Assembly (NCBI GenBank): GCA_009923475.1
Contig: RFTM01000003.1
Location: forward strand, 1 to 17,016
Direction: 5' to 3'
Length of the DNA: 17,016 nucleotides
From: Gammaproteobacteria bacterium
Lineage (GTDB): Bacteria; Pseudomonadota; Gammaproteobacteria; Steroidobacterales; Steroidobacteraceae
The notes under the pieces are model-generated. The model made no database searches and was not told the DNA's origin. It saw nothing but the letters and a program-made list of their open reading frames with translations. Positions 7,803-15,172 of this stretch are shown here, one piece after another. Every line of letters starts with the position of its first letter. Position 1 is the first letter of the stretch. The position numbers were made by a program, and so were the translations under genes.

Positions 7803-9167
7803 TCAGCGTGCGCCGGCAGGGACGAGCGTCAGCCGCGCAGCGCCGGCGCGCAGTTCCTGCAGTCGCGGCGCCACGGCCGCGACGTCGCCGCCGCGCAGCG
7901 CGGCGAGGGTGGCCGGGTCCAAAATACCGTAAGTCCTGCCCTGCGACCGTAGCGTCCACCTGCCGTCCGCCTCGCGGCTGAAGAGCCAGAACCCTGCGAG
8001 CCCGGTGGTCTCCTGCAGCAGCGCGTCGGGCCGGCCGTCGCCGTCCAGGTCGACCTGCAGCACCACCGCCCGGTCGAGCGCGGCGAACCTCAGACCCTCG
8101 GCTGCATGGGTCGCGCGCAGCGCATCGACGAGCGCCGGATCGAGAGCGGCCCCGGCAGGCACCGCATCGATGCGGGCCAGCCAGTCCTCGAACCGCTGGC
8201 CTGGGGAGCCGCCTGCGCGCCGCGCCCGCGGCACGGCCGCGCGCAAGGCCGCCGAGCCGCCGGCGGCGTCCGGCAGCCGCCCGCGCCCCGCGCCGAGGTT
8301 GTCGCGCAGGTTCTCGACGCGCGTCATCCCGGGGATCACGCAGGTCACCGCCGGGTGGCCGAGGATGTACTTCAGCAGCAGTTGCGCCCACGACGCCGCG
8401 CCGACCTCCGCCGCGAAGTCCGGCAACGGCCGGTCCTTGAGCCGCGCGAGCAGGTTGCCGTCGCGCGGTCCGCCGAAGGGCATGTTCACGAGCACCGCCA
8501 TGCCGCGCTCCGCCGCGAGCGGCAGCAGCCGCTCGGCCGCACCGCGGTCGGCGATCGAATAGTCGAGCTGCACGAAGTCGAGCCGCTCGGCCGCCATCAC
8601 CTGCGCGAACTCCGCGTACTGCGCGTCGCGCGAGGTGGTGATGCCGAGGTAGCGGATCCGCTTGGCCGCCACCTGCTCGCGCAGCAGCGGCAGCAGCACG
8701 GCGGTGCCCGACAGGTTGTGCACCTGCACGAGGTCCAAGACGTCGCTGCGCAGCCGCTGGCGCGAGGCCTCGAGCATCGCGAGCCCTTCCTCGCGCGTGC
8801 CGCTGCGGGCCGTCACCTTGGTGGCGAGGAAGCGCTGCGGGCGGTCGCTGAGCTCGGCGAGCAGCTCGCCGATCACCCGCTCCGACTCGCCGTAGGAGGG
8901 TGCGGTGTCGATCACCTTCGCGCCGGCGGCGGTGAGTCCCGCGAGCACCGCCTTGCGGCTCGCGCGCTCGGCGTCGTCCTTCGGGTTGTAGCGGTTGGTG
9001 CCGACGCCGATCACCGGCAAGCGCTCTCCCGAGGACGGGATGGTGCGGGTCAAGAGCGGCGTTGGCGCTTCGTCACGCGCCAGCAGGGGCGCGGCAGCAG
9101 GTGCGGCGATGAGCGCCGCACCGGCGAGTTGCAGGGCGGTGCGTCGGTCGATGGAGGTCGGCGGCAT
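7803..9167 (-). CDS. Exported aldo/keto reductase with an additional C-terminal domain
   Basis: Residues 1-30 look like a twin-arginine leader: DRRTALQLAGAALIAA followed by APAAAPLLA. Residues about 40-300 are an aldo/keto reductase with the tetrad D87, Y92 (IDTAPSYGES), K117 (ATKV) and H150 (VQVHN), plus LGITTSRD and VIPGMTRVENLRDNLGAGRGRLPD. Such enzymes reduce carbonyls with NAD(P)H, although the role of periplasmic members is unclear. After LPDAA the chain goes on for about 150 residues that are not part of the AKR fold. They include a DLDGDGRPDALLQ calcium-loop/FG-GAP-like segment, a WTLRSQGRTYGIL strand pair and LAALRGGDVAAVAPRLQEL, reminiscent of C-terminal periplasmic modules of other proteins. 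The joining stretch (about 300-325) is low complexity, so a natural fusion and a deletion that joined two genes are both possible. Start ATG 9167 has GGAG 6 nt upstream. Confidence 0.85.
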   Translation of the reverse strand: MPPTSIDRRTALQLAGAALIAAPAAAPLLARDEAPTPLLTRTIPSSGERLPVIGVGTNRYNPKDDAERASRKAVLAGLTAAGAKVIDTAPSYGESERVIGELLAELSDRPQRFLATKVTARSGTREEGLAMLEASRQRLRSDVLDLVQVHNLSGTAVLLPLLREQVAAKRIRYLGITTSRDAQYAEFAQVMAAERLDFVQLDYSIADRGAAERLLPLAAERGMAVLVNMPFGGPRDGNLLARLKDRPLPDFAAEVGAASWAQLLLKYILGHPAVTCVIPGMTRVENLRDNLGAGRGRLPDAAGGSAALRAAVPRARRAGGSPGQRFEDWLARIDAVPAGAALDPALVDALRATHAAEGLRFAALDRAVVLQVDLDGDGRPDALLQETTGLAGFWLFSREADGRWTLRSQGRTYGILDPATLAALRGGDVAAVAPRLQELRAGAARLTLVPAGAR

Positions 9168-9185
9168 GGCGGTCTCCGTTCGCGG

Positions 9186-9965
9186 TCAGGTGTCCTTGGG
9201 ATCGAGCAGGCCTTGCGGCGTCGACGGCGCCATCGCGGGCGCCGCGCTGCGCAGCAGGGCCCAGGCGAGGCAGAGGTTGGAGGACAGCGCAGGCGGCGCG
9301 GCGTCCGGCGCGCGCAGGCGCCGCAGCGCGCGCAGCGTCGGCATGCCGGTGCCGCTCGCCACCCGGCAGTCGGCCGCGACCGTGTCCACGCGCCGCAGCG
9401 CGGCCAGCGCATCATCGCCCGTCAGTTCGTAGATGCGGTGCGTATCGGCGAGCGCCGGATCGACGCGCAGGCTTGAGACCACCTCGACGCCCGCGTCGCG
9501 CCAGTAGCGCAGCCCCGCTTCGTGCAGGTCGGCGGGATACGGCGCGACCAGGGCGATGCGCCGCGCGCCCAACGCCGCCAGCGCCGCGCGGATGGCCTGC
9601 GCGGCGGTGATCACCGGCAGGCCGCAAGCGGCCTCGGCCTCGGCGGTGAGCCGGTCCTCGAGGGCGACGCCGGCGCGGTAGCTCGACCCCGTGCAGCCGA
9701 AGCCGAAGGCCGCGAGGCTCATGCCGCCGCCCGGGCCATCGCCCGTGCCACCGAACGACCGGACGGCATCGGGCAGGTGGCGGATGTAGTGGTCGAGCCG
9801 TGAGCCGACATCCGGCGCCGGATGCACGAGCCGCGTCGCGTATACGCCGATGTCCGCCGGCAACAGCGCGCGCAGTTCCGGCTCGACCGTGGGGTTGGCG
9901 TAGGGCACCGCGACGCCGATGCGCGCGACCGGGCCGTAGTCGCGCGCCTTGGGGTCACTCGCCAC
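9186..9965 (-). CDS. Asp/Glu racemase superfamily protein (maleate isomerase/arylmalonate decarboxylase-like)
   Basis: The 259-residue protein has the family opening RIGVAVPYANPTVEPEL (residues 15-31) and the two conserved cysteine segments: GFGCTGSS with C91 and LSSNLCLAWALLR with C232. VITAAQAIRAALAALGARRIALVAPYP lies between them. A cysteine pair is the rule in racemases and maleate isomerases, whereas arylmalonate decarboxylases keep only the second, so a racemase or cis-trans isomerase acting on a carboxylic acid is more likely. I chose GTG at 9965, 2 bp after the transporter stop. It gives the correct N-terminus; the longer open frame upstream is the transporter read out of frame. It sits directly behind an organic-acid-type MHS transporter, which suggests import followed by isomerisation of a small carboxylate. 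The substrate is unknown. Confidence 0.8.
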   Translation of the reverse strand: MASDPKARDYGPVARIGVAVPYANPTVEPELRALLPADIGVYATRLVHPAPDVGSRLDHYIRHLPDAVRSFGGTGDGPGGGMSLAAFGFGCTGSSYRAGVALEDRLTAEAEAACGLPVITAAQAIRAALAALGARRIALVAPYPADLHEAGLRYWRDAGVEVVSSLRVDPALADTHRIYELTGDDALAALRRVDTVAADCRVASGTGMPTLRALRRLRAPDAAPPALSSNLCLAWALLRSAAPAMAPSTPQGLLDPKDT

Positions 9966-9967
9966 GG

Positions 9968-11647
9968 TCAGTCCGGCAGCGGCGAGCGGTGCGTCTCGCG
10001 CAGGAACAGGCCGCCGATGACGAGCGTCATCAGCGCCACGATGATCGGGTACCAGAGCCCGGCGTAGATGTCGCCCGTGGCGGCGACGATGGCGAACGCG
10101 GTCACCGGCAGGAAGCCGCCGAACCAGCCGTTGCCGAGGTGGTAGGGCAGCGACATCGAGGTGTAGCGGATGCGGGTCGGGAAGAGCTCGACCAGCCACG
10201 CGGCGATCGGGCCGTAGACGAGCGTGACCAGGACCACGAGCCAGGCGCAGAGCGCGATCACCATCGGGTAGTTGACCTGCGACATGTCGGCCTTCGGCGG
10301 ATAGCCCGCGCCATCGAGCGCGCCGCGCAGCTGCTTGCCGAAGTCCGCCGAGGCGGCCTTGAAGGCTGCGGCCTCGAGAACGCTGCCCTCGAACGAGGGC
10401 ACCGTGACGGCGGTCGCGCCCGTGCCGATGCGCACCGCGGCCGTGGCGCCCGCGGGCGCGGCCTCGTTGCGGTAGGGCACGCCCGCCTTGGCGAGCGCGG
10501 TCTTGGCGACATCGCAGGATTCGCGGAAGGCCGCCTTGCCGACCGGGTCGAACTGCAGGCTGCAGCGGGCCGGGTCTGCGACCACCACCACCGGCGCGGT
10601 CGCCACCGCGCGCTCCAGCGCCGGGTTCGCGTAGTGCGTGATCGCCTTGAACGTCGGGAAATAGGTGAGCGCCGCGAGCAGGCAGCCCGCCATCACCAGC
10701 GTCTTGCGGCCGATGCGGTCCGAGAGCGCGCCGAACACCACGAAGAACGGCGTGCCGATGAGCAGCGCGGCGACCATGATCAGGTTGGCCGAGGCCGCCT
10801 CGAGCTGCAGCGTGCGCTCGAGGAAGAACAGGGCGTAGAACTGCCCCGCGTACCACACCACCGCCTGCCCGGCGGTGGCGCCGAAGAGGGCCAACAACAC
10901 GATCTTGAGGTTGCCGCGCTCGGCGAAGGCCTCGGTCAGCGGCTTCTTGGCGAGCTTGCCCTCGGCGCGGATCTGCTCGAAGGCCGGCGACTCCTCGAGC
11001 TGCAGCCGGATATAGACCGAGACGGCGAGCAGCACCACCGACACCAGGAACGGGATGCGCCAGCCCCAGACCTCGAAGGCGTCGCCGGTCAGCCAACGGC
11101 ACATCAGGATCACGAGCAGCGAGAGGAAGAGCCCCATCGTCGCCGTGGTCTGGATCCAGCTGGTGTAGAGCCCGCGCCGGCCTTCAGGCGCGTGCTCGGC
11201 GACATAGGTGGCGGCGCCGCCGTATTCACCGCCGAGCGCGAGGCCCTGCAGCATGCGCAGCAGGATGAGGATGATGGGCGCCGCCACGCCGATGGTGGCG
11301 TAGCTCGGCAGCAGGCCGACCAATGCGGTCGACACGCCCATCAGCACGATGGTGATGAGGAAGGTGCGCTTGCGGCCGACGAGGTCGCCGAGCCGCCCGA
11401 ACACCAGCGCGCCGAAGGGCCGCACGAAGAAGCCCGCCGCGAAGGCGAGCAGAGCGAAGATGAAGCCCGTGGTCTCGTTGACGCCCGAGAAGAACTGCTT
11501 GGAGATGACGACCGACAGCGCGCCGTAGAGGAAGAAGTCGTACCACTCGAACACCGTCCCCAGGGACGAGGCGAGGATCACCCGGCGGTGGGCGGGGTCG
11601 ACACCGGCGGTGTATGTGGGGGAGCTGCGCGTCTGGGCTGTGGCCAT
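9968..11647 (-). CDS. MFS transporter, metabolite:H+ symporter (MHS) family, with large periplasmic loop
   Basis: This is an inner-membrane proton symporter of 559 residues. The MHS opening SSLGTVFEWYDFFLYG (28-42) is followed by FFVRPFGALVFGRLGDLVGRKRTF (the major facilitator loop 2-3 motif, about 85-95), LQGLALGGEYGGA, ESPAF and the second-half repeat FGALSDRIGRKT (305-315). Hydrophobic segments fit 12 helices. Between about residues 336 and 458 a non-membrane insertion of about 120 residues carries two cysteines (C362, C378) that could form a disulfide; it makes the protein longer than the usual 430-450 residues. Such a loop exists in some proteobacterial relatives as far as I recall. Substrates of the family are mainly organic acids and betaines. 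ATG at 11647 lies 16 bp after the preceding hypothetical gene. Confidence 0.92.
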   Translation of the reverse strand: MATAQTRSSPTYTAGVDPAHRRVILASSLGTVFEWYDFFLYGALSVVISKQFFSGVNETTGFIFALLAFAAGFFVRPFGALVFGRLGDLVGRKRTFLITIVLMGVSTALVGLLPSYATIGVAAPIILILLRMLQGLALGGEYGGAATYVAEHAPEGRRGLYTSWIQTTATMGLFLSLLVILMCRWLTGDAFEVWGWRIPFLVSVVLLAVSVYIRLQLEESPAFEQIRAEGKLAKKPLTEAFAERGNLKIVLLALFGATAGQAVVWYAGQFYALFFLERTLQLEAASANLIMVAALLIGTPFFVVFGALSDRIGRKTLVMAGCLLAALTYFPTFKAITHYANPALERAVATAPVVVVADPARCSLQFDPVGKAAFRESCDVAKTALAKAGVPYRNEAAPAGATAAVRIGTGATAVTVPSFEGSVLEAAAFKAASADFGKQLRGALDGAGYPPKADMSQVNYPMVIALCAWLVVLVTLVYGPIAAWLVELFPTRIRYTSMSLPYHLGNGWFGGFLPVTAFAIVAATGDIYAGLWYPIIVALMTLVIGGLFLRETHRSPLPD

Positions 11648-11663
11648 GACGCGCAGTGTGCCC

Positions 11664-12041
11664 TCATTCGCAGAGGCTTTCCAAATACCCCTGGGCGACG
11701 GGCGAGAGGCGCTTCATGGCGAGGGCGCGGGCCTTGGGGGCGTCGAACAGGTGCTCGAGCGGGCCCGAGACCAGCATGCGGCGCACGGCCGGGTCCTTGC
11801 GGGACACGGCGGCCATCTTGTTGAGCACGGTGAAGCCGCGGTTGATCTTGGCGCGCGGGGCGCGGCGGTCTTCGATGGAGCGGGCGAGATACTGGCCGAA
11901 CCGGGAGTAGAGGAAATAGTCGTCGTCCCCCACATGGAACCGGGCTTCGGCGAAGAAGTCTGGGAAGTTCCGCTCGAGGTACTGGTTCACTGCGAGCAGG
12001 CGTCCGTGATCGTTGCCGTGGGGCGCGATGTGCTTCTTCAT
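11664..12041 (-). CDS. Hypothetical protein, 125 residues
   Basis: I do not recognise a named family. The protein is soluble, charged and histidine-bearing at its start (MKKHIAPHGNDHGRLLAVNQYLE). An aromatic-rich middle follows (FPDFFAEARFHVGDDDYFLYSRFGQYL), then a basic helical end (PRAKINRGFTVLNKM, KRLSPVAQGYLESLCE). It has no signal peptide or membrane segment. Codon use matches the neighbours and the frame is clean, so it looks like a real gene. The ATG at 12041 has only a weak ribosome site; a stronger GGAGG lies too far upstream (about 15 nt). It lies 16 bp ahead of the MHS transporter and is probably the first gene of that operon. Confidence 0.7.
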   Translation of the reverse strand: MKKHIAPHGNDHGRLLAVNQYLERNFPDFFAEARFHVGDDDYFLYSRFGQYLARSIEDRRAPRAKINRGFTVLNKMAAVSRKDPAVRRMLVSGPLEHLFDAPKARALAMKRLSPVAQGYLESLCE

Positions 12042-12125
12042 CTCGGTCTTGCCACACCTCCAAGGGGATCCGGAGCACCATTTCTGGACGTCACGACCGG
12101 TACCCGACCCCGCGACGCGGCGCGA

Positions 12126-12154
12126 AAGTTAAGGCAAGCGGCCCCGTGATGCAA
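12126..12154 (-). promoter_or_regulatory. Candidate sigma-70-like promoter of the transporter operon
   Basis: On the - strand a TTGCAT box (12154-12149) is followed after 17 bp by TAACTT (12131-12126), in the only A/T-richer patch of the 156-bp gap ahead of the hypothetical gene. Matches to TTGACA/TATAAT are only partial (3 of 6 each). The same TTGCATC box with 17-bp spacing recurs upstream of the metallopeptidase-like gene, which raises the odds. No mapped start supports it. Confidence 0.3.
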
Positions 12155-12182
12155 GACCTCCGGGGAAGATTTCCGGTGTTTG

Positions 12183-12196
12183 CCGGCCTCGGCCGG
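12183..12196 (-). terminator. Hairpin just after the metallopeptidase-like gene, possible terminator
   Basis: A perfect inverted repeat CCGGCC-TC-GGCCGG lies 1 bp past the TAG stop on the - strand. The bases that follow on that strand (CAAACACC) are not a U-run, so it is at best a weak intrinsic terminator or a 3'-end stabilising hairpin. Confidence 0.35.
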
Positions 12197-12197
12197 G

Positions 12198-13769
12198 CTA
12201 GTCCTTCGCCTTCTTCTCCTCGTCCTGCTTCCCGAGTTCGCGCAGCTCGGCGGCGACCGCGCTCGCCGCCGCCGCGTCCGCGCCCTCCAGCCGCGCCAGG
12301 ATCCCGCGCAGCTTTTCGGCGTTCTTGCCGCCGTGGGGGTTGTAGGCGGCGGGTTGCATCGCCTGGCGCGCCTGCGGGATCTTGCCGTCGACCAGGTACT
12401 GGCGGGCCAGCATCAACGACACCTCGTTGGCGAAAGGAGCCACGGCGGCCCCCCGTTCCAGTCCGGCGACGGCATTGGTCGTCGGCGCCTCGTCGCGCGC
12501 GAGGAAGCTCCGATAGAAGTACACCAACGGGACAGGATGGTCCTTCTCGATGCCGTTGAGCGCGAGCAGCGCGCGGCGCGCCTCGTCCATCCCGGCCGCG
12601 CTCTTCGTCTTCGACGCCTTGCTGAACAGGGAATACACCTTCTGGACATGCGCGTCGACCTTGCCGGGGTCCAGGGCGAGCGCGGCGTCCGCCGCCGCCA
12701 CCGCGGCATCGTCGTCGCCGGCATCGTGCTCCGCCTCGGCCAGCGCGGCGAGCACGGCGGGGTCCGCCGGGAACTTGGCCGCCACGGCGCGCGCGTCCGC
12801 GACGATCGCCGCCGCGAGCTCCTTCGAGCCGACGCCGCGCTTCGAGCGCATCACGACCGGCATGACCGCGGCCTCGCCCGGGCTCAAGGTCTGCAGCGTG
12901 ATGTCGCCGGTCGGCAGCGCGCCGCCTTTGATCGTCAGGACCTTGAGGTTGCTGCGGATCATGTACGCGTCGAGTTCCTTGTCCAGCTTGTCGAGGTCGC
13001 CGAAGGCTTCTTCCGCCGCCTGGCGTGAGGGCTTGCCGGCCGCCATCGCCGCCACATAGGCCCGGCGCTGCTGCTGCCGCGACGGCTCGAAGGTCAGGTA
13101 ATGGAAGAGCAGCCAGGCGCGGCCGTAGTAGGCGTCGTAACGACGGTCATCGCCCTTGCGTTTCTCGTAGTGCTCCTGGTCCACGAGGTCGGTCACGGTG
13201 ACGTCACCGGCCATGAAGAGCTCCGCCCCGCGCAGCCGGGAAGGGCGCCCGAGCGTGACCGAGCCGTCCGGCTTGAAGCCGGCGGAGGCGAAGAACTCTG
13301 CCAGGCCCTCGTTGTACCAGCGCGGCGCCGTGAAACGGCTGTGCATGAAGGTGAAGTGGTGGGCGTACTCGTGCAGCAGCACGAACATGGGGAAGCTGGA
13401 TTCGTCATCGGCATTGCGCGCCGTGGTGACGTCGGGCACGAACGCCACCGGGCCGGACATGACCGGCATGTAGAAGCCGGCGACGAAGCCGGCTTGGTCG
13501 CCGTTCTGCGCGAAGAGCTTGCGAAGGTCACGGTCGGTGCCCGTCATGTAGACCGTCACCCTGGCGGACCGGCTCGGTTTGGTGCGCGGCGCCCCCGTGA
13601 CCATCGCCATCGCGGCATCGAAACGCTCGAGCTGCTCGGCGACGCGACGCAGCTTCTGCTCGCCGGTATCGCCGTACACGACGAAGTGGTCGCTCGACGC
13701 CTCCATCCACTCCGCATGGGCGGCGCCCGACACGAACAGCAGCAACAGCACCGACAGCGGCTGGAGCAT
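12198..13769 (-). CDS. Exported zinc-metallopeptidase-like protein (HEXXH, DUF1570-like) with TPR-like C-terminus
   Basis: Residues 1-19 form a Sec signal peptide (hydrophobic LSVLLLLFVSGA, cleavage after AHA). The N-terminal half has HEYAH at 133-137, with a third zinc ligand candidate E154 in WYNEGLAEFF. This HEXXH plus NEGLAEF layout is typical of the gluzincin-like DUF1570/peptidase MA-type group. The part before it (SSDHFVVYGDTGEQKL) matches the usual opening of these proteins. The C-terminal half (about 310-500) consists of Ala-rich helical pairs (LAALAEAEHDAGDDDAAVAAADAAL, LARQYLVDGKIPQARQAM) resembling tetratricopeptide repeats, ending in a charged DEEKKAKD tail. It is probably periplasmic or membrane-associated; peptidase activity is not proven for the group. 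ATG 13769 is preceded by AGGGGG about 6 nt upstream. No clear functional tie to the neighbours. Confidence 0.8.
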   Translation of the reverse strand: MLQPLSVLLLLFVSGAAHAEWMEASSDHFVVYGDTGEQKLRRVAEQLERFDAAMAMVTGAPRTKPSRSARVTVYMTGTDRDLRKLFAQNGDQAGFVAGFYMPVMSGPVAFVPDVTTARNADDESSFPMFVLLHEYAHHFTFMHSRFTAPRWYNEGLAEFFASAGFKPDGSVTLGRPSRLRGAELFMAGDVTVTDLVDQEHYEKRKGDDRRYDAYYGRAWLLFHYLTFEPSRQQQRRAYVAAMAAGKPSRQAAEEAFGDLDKLDKELDAYMIRSNLKVLTIKGGALPTGDITLQTLSPGEAAVMPVVMRSKRGVGSKELAAAIVADARAVAAKFPADPAVLAALAEAEHDAGDDDAAVAAADAALALDPGKVDAHVQKVYSLFSKASKTKSAAGMDEARRALLALNGIEKDHPVPLVYFYRSFLARDEAPTTNAVAGLERGAAVAPFANEVSLMLARQYLVDGKIPQARQAMQPAAYNPHGGKNAEKLRGILARLEGADAAAASAVAAELRELGKQDEEKKAKD

Positions 13770-13814
13770 GGAAGACCCCCTGCAGCGGACGACGGCATGC
13801 GCCGCTCACGGCCA

Positions 13815-13843
13815 AAAATAAGGCGGGACCCTGCGCGATGCAA
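13815..13843 (-). promoter_or_regulatory. Candidate sigma-70-like promoter of the metallopeptidase-like gene
   Basis: On the - strand TTGCAT (13843-13838) and TATTTT (13820-13815) are 17 bp apart, about 45 bp ahead of the ATG. The A/T-rich TATTTT stands out in high-GC surroundings and matches 4 of 6 bases of the -10 consensus. The -35 box with its following bases (TTGCATCGCG) closely resembles the one at 12154-12149 (TTGCATCACG). Confidence 0.4.
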
Positions 13844-13872
13844 TACTGGTGCGGGCGCGCGGCATTAGGGCC

Positions 13873-13889
13873 GTCGGCCACCGGCCGAC
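13873..13889 (-). terminator. Hairpin after the PTPS-family gene, possible terminator
   Basis: A perfect 7-bp inverted repeat GTCGGCC-ACC-GGCCGAC lies 13 bp beyond the TGA stop of the PTPS-family gene on the - strand. No T-run follows, so efficiency as an intrinsic terminator is doubtful, but it sits at the expected place between two separately promoted genes. Confidence 0.4.
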
Positions 13890-13902
13890 CGTCGACGTGC
13901 GG

Positions 13903-14397
13903 TCAGCGGTCGACGTGGTACGACGCGCCCTGGCCGGGGGTCTCTTCGATGAACACCGACAGCGCGAGGATGTTCGGCGAGCGCAGTCCGTCGCCGAGCT
14001 CGGCGGCGAGCCGCTCGTAGTAGGCCCGGGCGAGCGTCTCGCAGGAGATGTTGTCGGTCTCGAGCAGCACCACCTCGTCGGCCGGCAGCACATAGCGCTT
14101 GCCGCAGAGCCGGAACTCGAGCTCACGCCCGTCGGCGCGCAGCGTCTCGTGGTAGGGGTTGCGGGTCGCGACCAGCACCTTTTCGTCCCAATCCGCCGCG
14201 ATCTTCCTCATGCCCGCCTTGAGGAGCGAGAACGGGATGGTGGCCTCGAAGGAGGCGTCGCGCACCTTCACCGTGAGGCTGGGGACGTAATTGTGGCCGT
14301 GCAGGGACTCTTTCGTGCCGTCCGGGAACACCGTCATGTGGCTGGCGGCGAACTTCAGCGCATCTTTTCGGACGCGGATTTCGTAGGATTCGGACAC
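13903..14397 (-). CDS. PTPS/QueD-family protein with altered catalytic residues
   Basis: Members of the 6-pyruvoyltetrahydropterin synthase/6-carboxytetrahydropterin synthase family act on dihydroneopterin triphosphate. The 164-residue protein keeps the zinc histidines H20 (FAASHMT), H33 and H35 (LHGHNY), the SCETLAR glutamate region (E120) and the C-terminal glutamate (IEETPG). The catalytic cysteine expected four residues before H33 is lysine (K29, in DGTKESLHGH). The Asp-His pair expected near residue 71 reads D71-E72 (DWDEKVL). It is also about 20-40 residues longer than QueD, with an added FRLCGKRYVLPADEVV segment. GTG at 14397 is the chosen start; a GGA lies 4 nt upstream and no ATG fits. 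It is divergent from a sepiapterin-reductase-like gene 25 bp away, which suggests pterin rather than queuosine synthesis. The exact reaction is uncertain. Confidence 0.8.
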   Translation of the reverse strand: MSESYEIRVRKDALKFAASHMTVFPDGTKESLHGHNYVPSLTVKVRDASFEATIPFSLLKAGMRKIAADWDEKVLVATRNPYHETLRADGRELEFRLCGKRYVLPADEVVLLETDNISCETLARAYYERLAAELGDGLRSPNILALSVFIEETPGQGASYHVDR

Positions 14398-14422
14398 CGT
14401 TCCATCGTAGCAGAGGCCCGCC

Positions 14423-15172
14423 ATGCCCGAGAAGGAAAGCCCGCCGCCCGTCATCCTCGTCACCGGCGCCGGCAAGGGCATCGGCCGCGCCGTCGCCGAG
14501 GCGCTCGCCGCCAAGGCGCGCGGCGCGTCCCCGGGCGTGAAGCTGCTGCTCGCGGCGCGCACCGCGGCCGACCTCGAGGCGCTCAAGGCGCGGCTCGACG
14601 GCGACGGCGTCGAGTGCGGCATCGCGGCCTGCGACCTTGCCGAGCAGCCCCTGCGGCCGCTCGAGGCCTGCCTCGCGCGCTTCGGCCGCATCGACGCGCT
14701 GGTCCATTGCGCGGGCGTCGGCCGATTCAAAGATTTCCTCGAGCAGACACCCGAGGACCTCGAGTTCACCCTGCGCACCAACGTCACCGCGACCTTCCTG
14801 CTGCTGCAGAAGGCCTACGCGGCCATGCAGGCGCAGTCGCCGCGCGACGGCCTGCGCGGCCAGATCCAGGTCGTCACCTCCATCGCCGCCGAGCAGCCCT
14901 TCCCGCAGAGTTCCACCTACTGCCTCAGCAAGTACGCGCAGCGCGGCCTGCTCGACGTCATGCGGCTCTACGGCCGGCAGGACGGCATCCGCATCCTCGA
15001 GGTGCGCCCGGGCGCGGCTTACACGCCGATGTGGGGCGAGATGCCGCCGGACCAGGTCGCGCGCATGATGACCGCCGAGGACATCGCGCAGCCGATGGTC
15101 GACGCCCTCGCGCTCTCCGCGCGGGCCTCGATCGAGGTCATCACCATCCGCCCGATGCACGGCGACCTTTGA
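14423..15172 (+). CDS. Sepiapterin-reductase-like short-chain dehydrogenase
   Basis: This is a 249-residue classical SDR with VTGAGKGIGRA (residues 13-23), AART for NADPH (44-47), HCAGVGRF (95-102), N120 and the catalytic S153, Y166 and K170. The segment YCLSKYAQRGLLDVMRLYGR, then RPGAAYTPMWGEM and the ending IEVITIRPMHGDL closely resemble, from memory, the Chlorobium tepidum sepiapterin reductase, which makes a tetrahydrobiopterin. General SDRs do not share the YTPMWG and RPxxGD(L/I) features. It likely reduces the side-chain carbonyls of 6-pyruvoyltetrahydropterin or sepiapterin with NADPH. ATG 14423 has AGAGG 6 nt upstream. Its start is 25 bp from the divergent PTPS-family gene, so their promoters must lie within each other's coding DNA or overlap. 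It overlaps the next SDR by 1 bp. Confidence 0.85.
   Translation: MPEKESPPPVILVTGAGKGIGRAVAEALAAKARGASPGVKLLLAARTAADLEALKARLDGDGVECGIAACDLAEQPLRPLEACLARFGRIDALVHCAGVGRFKDFLEQTPEDLEFTLRTNVTATFLLLQKAYAAMQAQSPRDGLRGQIQVVTSIAAEQPFPQSSTYCLSKYAQRGLLDVMRLYGRQDGIRILEVRPGAAYTPMWGEMPPDQVARMMTAEDIAQPMVDALALSARASIEVITIRPMHGDL

Noticed and set aside
8106..11824. Large + strand frames (8106-9476, 9800-11824) over the aldo/keto reductase, racemase and transporter
   Set aside because: They run opposite clearly recognisable genes and have no hydrophobic or motif pattern of their own.
13891..13917. Direct repeat GTCGACGTG (13891-13899 and 13909-13917)
   Set aside because: Only 9 bp, two copies, one inside the coding end of the PTPS-family gene; easily explained by chance in this composition.
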